Source: Planctomycetota bacterium
Lineage (GTDB): Bacteria > Planctomycetota > Planctomycetia > Pirellulales > Lacipirellulaceae
DNA length: 59,135 nt
Direction of reading: 5' to 3'
Assembly (NCBI GenBank): GCA_029781135.1
Contig: JAKOXH010000054.1
Span: forward strand, 1 to 59,135
Under the pieces are notes generated by a model. It was given only the letters and a program-made list of their open reading frames with translations, ran no database searches and was not told where the DNA came from. Made by a program: the position numbers and the translations under genes. Shown piece by piece: positions 52,797-59,135 of the stretch (the first letter of the stretch is position 1; every line of letters starts with the position of its first letter).

Positions 52797-55700
52797 ATGA
52801 TGTCGCGCAGAGAACAACTCAGGGGCACTTTATGTCGTCGTTTCCGTTTCGAGCGATTGGAGCCGCGGCTTGTGCTCGATGCATCGATGCTGCGAATCAC
52901 GGAATTCGTGGCTTCCAACGACAAGAGTCTGCTGGACTACGACGGGGCGTCGTCGGACTGGCTGGAAATCTACAATTCGGGCGGCGATACGGTGAATCTC
53001 GGCGGCCTGCACCTTACGGATAATGCCGCCAACAAGACGAAGTGGACTTTCCCGAGTGATGTCATGTTGCCGGGCGGCGGGTATCTCATCGTCTTCGCAT
53101 CGAATAAGAACACGGTGAAACCGAACGGCGAGTTGCACACGAATTTCGCGCTGAGTGCGGGCGGCGAGTATTTGGGGTTAATCGGCGCGGATGGCGCCAC
53201 GGTGATCGATCAATATACGCCGCAGTTTCCGGCGCAGCTCGAGGATATTTCCTACGGCCGGGCGATGAATTGGAACGGGGCATCCACCACGCTGATCGCG
53301 AGTAATGCGACGGCGAAAGCATGGGTGCCCACCAGCAGCGTTTATGATGCGACGTGGACAGCGGTCGAATTCAACGATTCGGCCTTCACGATTAGCGGCC
53401 CGACCGGGATCGGATACGAAAACAACCCTGGCGACGCGGTCAACTATGTCAATGAAATCAAGACGACGGTGCCGTCTGGCACAGGTTCCGTTTACCTGCG
53501 GATGACGTTTGATCTGACGTCGCTGATTGGCATCGATCAGCTTGTCTTGCGGATGAAGTACGACGACGGGTTTGCGGCGTACATCAACGGTGTGGAGGTG
53601 GCGGAAGCGAACGCACCGGAAACCGTGCAGTGGAATTCGCAGGCATCGGCACTGCACGATGATACGGCGGCGAAGGTGTTTCAAGACTTCGACGTGACCA
53701 GCGCCATTTCGCAGCTGCACGTGGGCACGAATGTATTGGCGATTCACGGGCTGAATGTGGCTAGCGGGTCGGACATGTTGATTTTACCGGAGCTTGTGGC
53801 GCGGACCTCGTCGATCGTCCTCCCCGAACAATTTGGTTATTACGATGAGCCGACGCCGGGCTACGGAAATGGCGTGGTGAATTATACGGGTTTCGCCGAG
53901 AAGCCGACGTTCAGCGTGCCGCACGGGATCTATACGTCGGCCCAAAGCGTGAGTCTAGCGACGACGACGCCGGGCGCGATCATTGTTTACACGACGAACG
54001 GTTCGACGCCGGCGGTGAACGCGAGCCTGGGCGTGACAAACGGGACGCTTTATACCGGGCCGATTACGGTATCGAGTACGACGACGCTGCGTGCCATGGC
54101 GTTCAAGACCAAATTCAGGCCTTCGTTTGTCACGGCGAGCACCTATGTGTTTTTGAACGACGTCATCAATCAGTCGCCAGCGGGACAGGTTCCAGCCGGA
54201 TGGGCCGCGAATGGCGTGAATGGGCAGGAGCTGGATTACGGAATTGATCCGGACATTATCAATCTGTATGGCGCCCAGGCATTGAAGGATTCACTGGCGG
54301 CGATACCATCGATCTCGATCACGACGGACTTGGCGAATCTGTTTGATCCGGCGACGGGTATTTACGTCAATGCCGGTAACCGTGGGCGATCGTGGGAACG
54401 TGCCTCCACGGTGGAGTTGATCAATCCGGATGGAACGACCGGCTTCACGGTGAACGCGGGGTTGCGGATTCGCGGCGGTTATAGTCGCGATGATTTCAAT
54501 CCGAAGCACGCTTTCCGCTTTTATTTTCGCGGCGAGTATGGCGACTCGAAGCTCGACTACGCGCTCTTCGGAAATGAAGGCGTCAGCAAGTTCGACGTGC
54601 TCGATTTGCGCACGGCGCAGAACTACTCGTGGTCGGGCGAGGGGAACCCGCAGAACACTTTCACGCGCGAGGAGTTCGCACGCCTCTTACAGGGGCAGCT
54701 GGGCGAGCCGTATACACGCAGCCGCTATTACCACCTGTATCTGGACGGCCAATATTGGGGGCTGTACGAGACGCAGGAACGGGTCGAGGAGTTTTACGGC
54801 GAGTCGTATTTTGGCGGCAACGAAGCCGATTACGATGTCGTGAAGGCTGGAGTTGCCGATGTAGGCGGCACCGAACTGTCGTCCGGCAACGAACTAGCCT
54901 GGCGGCAACTGTTCGACTACGGCGAAGCGCTGGCCGCGAATCCGAGCGGCAACGCGAATTTGTATTGGACGATGCAAGGGCTTAACCCAGATGGAACGAG
55001 GAACGCTTCGCAGCCGGTTTTGCTGGACGTGGATAATTTGATCGACTTCATGGTGATTATTTTTTATACGGGGGGCTATGATACAGGCTTGTCGCAGTTC
55101 ATCGGGAACAACGTTGCCAACAACTGGTTTGGAATCTACAACCGCGTCACGGCCGATCGAGGTTTTCAGTTTTTCGTTCACGACAATGAGCATTCACTAG
55201 GTGCGGGTTCGGCAGTTCATTCGACGCTTTCCATTGATCGCACCGGGCCATTCAACAATGGGAACCAGAGCAACTTCGACCAATTCAATCCGCAGTACTT
55301 GCACCAGGATTTGTTGGCGAGCCCGGAATACAAGCAGCGGTTCATCGATAAAGCGCAGGAGTATTTTTTCAACGGCGGGCCGCTGACCGTTGCGGCGAAC
55401 ATCACACGGATGAATAGCCTGGTGACAAAGGTCGAACCAGCGATCATTGCCGAGTCGGCGCGTTGGGGCGATGCCCAGGTCACGACGCCGCTTAATAAAT
55501 CGACGTGGCAGGCCGAGATCAATTGGCTCATCAACACCTATTTTCCGGCGCGCAGCAATATTGTGCTGAGCCAACTGCGTGGCGACGGTTTGTCAACGAA
55601 CTTTTCCGCGCCCTCGTTGAGCCGGTTCGGTGGAGCGGTGCCAGTGAATTATCCTTTGACGATGACGGGCGGCACCGGCACGATTTACTATTCGACCGAT

Positions 55701-56423
55701 GGCCTTACCGATCCGCGGGCGATCGGCGGCGCGGTGAATGCGTCTCCGGCGGTGAAGGCTTACACGGCGGCAGTACCAATTTCAGGTACGACAACGGTCA
55801 TGGCGCGGCTGCGAACGTCGAGCGGCCAATGGTCGGGGCTGGTGAAGGCCACCTTTAATCCATTTGTTGTGGCGGGCGATTACAACGGCACGGCGAGCGT
55901 TGATGCGGCGGACTACGGCGTATGGCAGGCGAACTTCGACTCAACCACCGCGCTTGCGGCCGACGGTAACCGTAACGGAACGGTCGATGCCGCGGACTAT
56001 GTACTGTGGCGCCATAATTTCGGCACGAGCATTCCGTTTGGCGCCGACGTGACTTTGGCATCTGTTGCCGCAACAGAAGCCGTATCTGCCGCGAATGAGA
56101 TAGAAGTCAGTCGTGAATTAGGTGATGGGCTCGTAGCGGCCGCCGGATCCTTGCCGATCGACTGGGCCGAGCAGCCTAAGTTGGCATTTGCACCGGCGGT
56201 GAAGCTGCTGGCTTCGGCACCTTCAATTGACGAAGCCTTCCACGATGCGAACCAGTTGCTTCTAGCCGACGATGCGGCAATTGCAGAGGGAAGGCCGTTC
56301 ACCGAAACGCATGCCGCGAATGCGGTTGATTCAGCAGTCGGTGACTTGGATTATGTCGAGCAGTTTGGGGACGAATTATCGGCACTTGTTCGACCTAATT
56401 CGTCACTGGGGGATTTCTTGTAG
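52797..56423 (+). CDS. Giant secreted CotH-kinase protein with LEPR signature, lamin-tail domain and dockerin
   Basis: A 1208-residue protein. The N-terminus RFERLEPRLVLDAS is the LEPR-type signature of planctomycete exported proteins. A lamin-tail domain (about 30-140) has ITEFVASNDKSLLDYDGASS and DWLEIYNSGG. A chitobiase/Fn3-like region is at about 375-450. A CotH kinase-like domain is at about 500-860 (RIRGGYSRDDFNPKHAFRFY, YHLYLDGQYWGLYETQERV, FFVHDNEHSLGAGS). A second chitobiase-like segment lies at about 945-1015. A dockerin-like pair follows (GDYNGTASVDAADYGVWQAN, GNRNGTVDAADYVLWRHNFG), then an unusual acidic tail of about 120 residues. The double ATG at 52797 is chosen. CotH kinases phosphorylate proteins in spores; the role here is unknown. 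Confidence 0.85.
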   Translation: MMSRREQLRGTLCRRFRFERLEPRLVLDASMLRITEFVASNDKSLLDYDGASSDWLEIYNSGGDTVNLGGLHLTDNAANKTKWTFPSDVMLPGGGYLIVFASNKNTVKPNGELHTNFALSAGGEYLGLIGADGATVIDQYTPQFPAQLEDISYGRAMNWNGASTTLIASNATAKAWVPTSSVYDATWTAVEFNDSAFTISGPTGIGYENNPGDAVNYVNEIKTTVPSGTGSVYLRMTFDLTSLIGIDQLVLRMKYDDGFAAYINGVEVAEANAPETVQWNSQASALHDDTAAKVFQDFDVTSAISQLHVGTNVLAIHGLNVASGSDMLILPELVARTSSIVLPEQFGYYDEPTPGYGNGVVNYTGFAEKPTFSVPHGIYTSAQSVSLATTTPGAIIVYTTNGSTPAVNASLGVTNGTLYTGPITVSSTTTLRAMAFKTKFRPSFVTASTYVFLNDVINQSPAGQVPAGWAANGVNGQELDYGIDPDIINLYGAQALKDSLAAIPSISITTDLANLFDPATGIYVNAGNRGRSWERASTVELINPDGTTGFTVNAGLRIRGGYSRDDFNPKHAFRFYFRGEYGDSKLDYALFGNEGVSKFDVLDLRTAQNYSWSGEGNPQNTFTREEFARLLQGQLGEPYTRSRYYHLYLDGQYWGLYETQERVEEFYGESYFGGNEADYDVVKAGVADVGGTELSSGNELAWRQLFDYGEALAANPSGNANLYWTMQGLNPDGTRNASQPVLLDVDNLIDFMVIIFYTGGYDTGLSQFIGNNVANNWFGIYNRVTADRGFQFFVHDNEHSLGAGSAVHSTLSIDRTGPFNNGNQSNFDQFNPQYLHQDLLASPEYKQRFIDKAQEYFFNGGPLTVAANITRMNSLVTKVEPAIIAESARWGDAQVTTPLNKSTWQAEINWLINTYFPARSNIVLSQLRGDGLSTNFSAPSLSRFGGAVPVNYPLTMTGGTGTIYYSTDGLTDPRAIGGAVNASPAVKAYTAAVPISGTTTVMARLRTSSGQWSGLVKATFNPFVVAGDYNGTASVDAADYGVWQANFDSTTALAADGNRNGTVDAADYVLWRHNFGTSIPFGADVTLASVAATEAVSAANEIEVSRELGDGLVAAAGSLPIDWAEQPKLAFAPAVKLLASAPSIDEAFHDANQLLLADDAAIAEGRPFTETHAANAVDSAVGDLDYVEQFGDELSALVRPNSSLGDFL

Positions 56424-56570
56424 ATTGCTCGGCGAGGAAGAAGGGCGTTCGCGCAGTGTGACTGGTGTTTTCGGAGGTGCCAGAGATAGGTATGCGGCAG
56501 CGAGAAGTTCACCGCCAATCGAATCGCGCAACTCCGTCCGAGGAGAATCCCATTATTGAGGAGTAGCACC

Positions 56571-58616
56571 ATGGGAACCGGGCCGTTTTTGTTGAGGTCT
56601 TCTGTTGCAGTCGGCTACATGTTCTTCGCTGGCGTGTTGTTGGCGGGAGAGCAGTCTCGGTCTCCGGTGCAAAGTGGAAATTATGCGCGGCCTTTCGAGT
56701 TGCCAACGCGTGCGGCGTTTATCCCGTTGCCGCCTGGCGCCGTGGAGCCACAGGGTTGGTTGCGCGATTGGTGTTTGAAGGCGAAGGACGGCTACACGGG
56801 CCACATGGATGAGGTTGATCCAGAGTTTCAGCGGGCCTGGGCGGCCGATCACCAAATGACGGGCCAGCGGCTCACGTGGCCCAACGGCGCCTGGCCGTAT
56901 GAAGGCGGCGGTTATTGGTTCGATGGTTTGGCGGGTCTGGGCGACGTTTTGCACGATGAAGAGCTTAAGCAGCAGGCCAAGCGGCGGCTGTATGTGGTGG
57001 TCGATCATCAGAATGCGAAGAGCATCGAGTTCTTGTGGTGGCTCGATCGCCATAACGCGAACGACGTGAAATCGGTGGGCATCGACGGCGGTTGGCCGAT
57101 GTGGGCGTGCGGCCTGTTGGGGCGTGCGATGGCCGGTTACTACGCCGGCTCGCATGATCCGCGCGTTCTCGAGACGCTCGAAACAGCCTACAGCGGAAAT
57201 CATGACTTCATCCGCATGGGCTGGGGCATGGCGGCCGTCTGGCCAGCACTGCAAACCTACACCTGGACGGGCAACAAGGAAATTGCGGATGCGTTGACGA
57301 CGCTTTTCAAAGAGGGCGGCATCGAGCCGGGCGGCAGTTCGTGGGACCGCTATAGCCGGAAGCCGAATCCCACGCCCGGGGCAGAGAAGACGGACCACGT
57401 CGTCCATTTCCTGGAAACCACGACGCCGTGGGCGCTGGGATATCTTTGGACCGGCAACCGTGATTACCTCGACACGTCTTTGGCCTGGCATGACTACCTC
57501 GCACGCGAAGCTATGCAGCCAGCGGGCGTGCCGGTGGCCGATGAGTTTTTTGGGCCGACCGGCGCCGATCGCGGGACGGAAACTTGTGATGTGGCGGGGT
57601 ACCTGTGGAGCCAAGTTCTTTTGTTTTCGATTTCTGGCGAGGCGCGTTTGGCGGACCGGGCCGAACGGGCGTTCTTCAACGCGGGACCGGCAACGGTGGG
57701 CCGCGACTTCAAAACGCACGTGTACTTTCAGTGCCCAAATCGAGTGCGCGACAAATGGCCGCCCGATGTTGGTGACGGCCACGTGGTCGGCACTTCGTAC
57801 CAGTCGAAGCATTCTCCCTTGTGCTGCACGGCCGCGTTGAACCGCATTTTGCCGACCTATGTGAAAAACATGTGGATGGCGACCTACGATGCCGGCTTGG
57901 CAGCGACGTTGTACGGGCCGTGCAAGGTTGCGGCATTGGCAGGCGACCATGTACCCATTGAATTGACGTGCCGCACGCAGTATCCGTTCAACGAAATTAT
58001 TGAGATCGACGTGCGGCCGGCTCATGAGGCGAAGTTTCCGCTCTCGTTTCGCATTCCTGGTTGGTGTAAGGCTGCGCAGGTGCAGGTCAACGGGAGTGAG
58101 CATAAGGCAACTCCTGATGCTCAGGGGTTCGTGCGGATCGAGCGGTCGTGGAAGGCTGGCGATGTGGTGCGGCTAGATTTCCCGATGACGGCGCTCGTAA
58201 CAACAGGCCGCGATCGCAATGCGGACGGCGCGCCGTATGCCTCCGTTTCCTACGGTCCGTTGTTGTTCGCGTTAGCGATTGCGGATACCAAAGACGCCAA
58301 TACGCCCGACCCAGCGGCTCGCTGGAAATATGCGCTCCGCGTCGAAAAGAAAGACGGAACGACGGCGATCGAAGTCGAACGCCGCGCGATGCCGGAGCGA
58401 TGGGATTGGCCATTGGCGTCGCCGGTGAAACTACACGCAGATGCGGTGGCATGCGATTGGAATCCCGAACGGAAGCGCCCGTTACCAACAAAATTGGTCG
58501 CCAATGGCGGCAAAATCGAACGAATCACGCTGGTTCCCTACGGCTGCACGAAGTTCCGGATTTCGATGTTCCCGGTCACTGAGCAGATGGCCAAGTCTTG
58601 GCCAGTCGTACCATAG
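56571..58616 (+). CDS. Secreted beta-L-arabinofuranosidase-like protein (GH127)
   Basis: A 681-residue (alpha/alpha)6-barrel enzyme with signal SSVAVGYMFFAGVLLAG. The zinc ligands of GH127 are kept: Glu337 and Cys339 in RGTETCDVAGY, and Cys418/Cys419 in SPLCCTAALNR. In HypBA1 these are Glu338, Cys340, Cys417 and Cys418. The family cleaves beta-L-arabinofuranosyl bonds by a Cys nucleophile; other members have other sugars as substrate. GAGGAG lies seven bases before ATG 56571. The TTG at 56556 is less likely. It follows the CotH gene with a short gap and may use an own promoter. Confidence 0.9.
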   Translation: MGTGPFLLRSSVAVGYMFFAGVLLAGEQSRSPVQSGNYARPFELPTRAAFIPLPPGAVEPQGWLRDWCLKAKDGYTGHMDEVDPEFQRAWAADHQMTGQRLTWPNGAWPYEGGGYWFDGLAGLGDVLHDEELKQQAKRRLYVVVDHQNAKSIEFLWWLDRHNANDVKSVGIDGGWPMWACGLLGRAMAGYYAGSHDPRVLETLETAYSGNHDFIRMGWGMAAVWPALQTYTWTGNKEIADALTTLFKEGGIEPGGSSWDRYSRKPNPTPGAEKTDHVVHFLETTTPWALGYLWTGNRDYLDTSLAWHDYLAREAMQPAGVPVADEFFGPTGADRGTETCDVAGYLWSQVLLFSISGEARLADRAERAFFNAGPATVGRDFKTHVYFQCPNRVRDKWPPDVGDGHVVGTSYQSKHSPLCCTAALNRILPTYVKNMWMATYDAGLAATLYGPCKVAALAGDHVPIELTCRTQYPFNEIIEIDVRPAHEAKFPLSFRIPGWCKAAQVQVNGSEHKATPDAQGFVRIERSWKAGDVVRLDFPMTALVTTGRDRNADGAPYASVSYGPLLFALAIADTKDANTPDPAARWKYALRVEKKDGTTAIEVERRAMPERWDWPLASPVKLHADAVACDWNPERKRPLPTKLVANGGKIERITLVPYGCTKFRISMFPVTEQMAKSWPVVP

Positions 58617-58686
58617 GTCAGCCAGTTGCCAGAATGGAGAGTTAGAAGCGACTGGCTGCCGGTGATTGCGCAGCGGTGCCAACTTG

Positions 58687-58905
58687 ATGCAATTGCAGGT
58701 GGCCGAGGCGGGAGTCGAACTATCGCAAGAATCCTCGGGAAAAACGCATATCGGCGGCCAAGTGGTGCAAAAAGCGGTGCAAGGGCTTTGGGACGTGGCC
58801 GATATTGTGGGATCCGTCGCCCGGCTGACGCCCAAACGGCGCGCAGCGCTACTGACGATGATCGACGCTGCTAAGGTGGCTGGTATGAAGGGGCCGAACC
58901 GTTAG
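58687..58905 (+). CDS. Possible small open frame reading through a tRNA-like end
   Basis: A 72-residue frame, MQLQVAEAGVELSQES ... VAGMKGPNR. The VAEAGVE start comes from a fragment that resembles the complement of a tRNA 3' end, so this part may be accidental. The later part (KAVQGLWDVADIVGSV, RLTPKRRAALLTMIDAAK) is basic and helical, like the tail of a recombinase or a small DNA-associated protein, and recalls frames that lie beside integrated elements. No ribosome site is evident. Weak call. Confidence 0.3.
   Translation: MQLQVAEAGVELSQESSGKTHIGGQVVQKAVQGLWDVADIVGSVARLTPKRRAALLTMIDAAKVAGMKGPNR
58698..58720 (-). other. tRNA 3'-end-like fragment, possible attachment site
   Basis: Read on the minus strand, GTTCGACTCCCGCCTCGGCC plus ACC looks like a tRNA T-loop (TTCGACT), the 3' half of the T-stem (CCCGC), the acceptor 3' strand (CTCGGCC) and ACC. 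No upstream cloverleaf is found, so this is not a tRNA gene. Such 20-25 base 3' ends are left at attL or attR after integration of elements. Confidence 0.45.
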
Positions 58906-58920
58906 AATCCAATTGCCGAC

Positions 58921-58939
58921 GCCGCGGGTAGCTCCCGCG
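58921..58939. repeat. Short perfect palindrome, CCGCGGG type
   Basis: CCGCGGG-TAGCT-CCCGCGG, seven pairs with a five-base loop, followed by TTTGGGTTAG. It sits just after the small frame and could be an RNA terminator with a weak T-run or a member of another repeat family. Confidence 0.45.
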
Positions 58940-58957
58940 GTTTGGGTTAGCCGGTCG

Positions 58958-59135
58958 ATGGGCGAGCACGCACCTACGCTTGCCATCGGCCGGCTGGCCT
59001 CTCGGCGGAAAGTAGGTGCCTTCATGGAATCCGAGTTGCAGGCTTTGCACGATGCGTCGCTGATGGCGATTGCTCTATTGTCCATGATGCGAGTGCTGTT
59101 GCCCGGCCGTGACGGGCGCGCTTCATTTGGCGATG
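58958..59135 (+). CDS. Possible partial gene running off the window edge
   Basis: A frame starting at ATG 58958, or more likely at ATG 59024 (MESELQALHDASLMAIALLS), stays open to the last base. AGTAGGTG precedes the second ATG at a suitable distance. About 37 residues of the preferred version are visible, with MMRVLLPGRDGRASFGD near the end. No family can be named from this much sequence. It may also be a chance frame. Confidence 0.35.
   Translation, partial: MGEHAPTLAIGRLASRRKVGAFMESELQALHDASLMAIALLSMMRVLLPGRDGRASFGD

Noticed and set aside
52257..52817. A 186-codon minus-strand frame between the DapA-like and CotH genes
   Set aside because: No ribosome site or recognisable domain, and it overlaps the start of the CotH gene. 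Likely chance.

Overview
This window looks like a chromosomal segment of a planctomycete, probably of the Pirellulales type. The pointers are secreted proteins with a LEPR-type N-terminal signature, type I dockerin-like GDYN..DAADY repeats and PEP-CTERM tails, a ceramidase-like protein, a sulfatase, an ECF sigma factor without a visible anti-sigma, and large intergenic spaces full of short dispersed repeats. No rRNA gene, complete tRNA gene or CRISPR array was recognised. The window opens on the 3' end of an IS5-like transposase.

From about 0.3 to 23 kb lies a storage and stress island. A leftward operon encodes a complete class III polyhydroxyalkanoate (PHA) system, in transcription order phasin, PhaA thiolase, a short PhaE-like subunit, PhaB/FabG reductase and PhaC synthase. 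Divergent from it is an ADP-forming acyl-CoA synthetase fused to a GNAT acetyltransferase. A rightward block follows: hemerythrin, globin-coupled histidine kinase, single-domain response regulator, NtrC-type sigma-54 activator and a TPC-motif P1B metal ATPase. Then come a PEP-CTERM amidase-like protein, a cytidylate-kinase-like protein, a membrane protein, a baeRF-family protein, a YbaK-type deacylase, a universal stress protein, a CBS pair protein and a lipoprotein cytochrome c. The gene set suggests survival under low oxygen or energy limitation. That is an inference from gene content.

From about 23 to 45 kb the genes are mostly for secreted carbohydrate and sulfate-ester processing. They comprise a sulfatase, a ceramidase-like hydrolase, three secreted hydrolase-like proteins of families I cannot name, GH29 alpha-L-fucosidase, a DUF5703/GH95-like protein and a pectate-lyase-like protein. 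An ECF sigma factor, a possible small gene and a beta-propeller/phosphoesterase protein lie in the middle. From 44.8 to 49.5 kb is a MacAB-like export system made of an adaptor, an ATPase and two FtsX-type permeases. The rest holds a truncated PEP-CTERM pseudogene, an SDR/DapA-like pair, a very large CotH-kinase dockerin protein and a GH127-like protein. A tRNA-3'-end-like fragment and a gene cut by the window edge close it.

The strongest structural signal outside the genes is the set of dispersed repeats. One is a roughly 125 bp MITE-like family with terminal inverted repeats and apparent TA target duplications (three full copies). A second is a long hairpin placed in two gaps of the PHA operon. 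A third is a repeat of about 90 bp found only in the glycan cluster, overlapping the 5' ends of several genes. A fourth is an inverted pair of about 120 bp enclosing the sulfatase and ceramidase genes.
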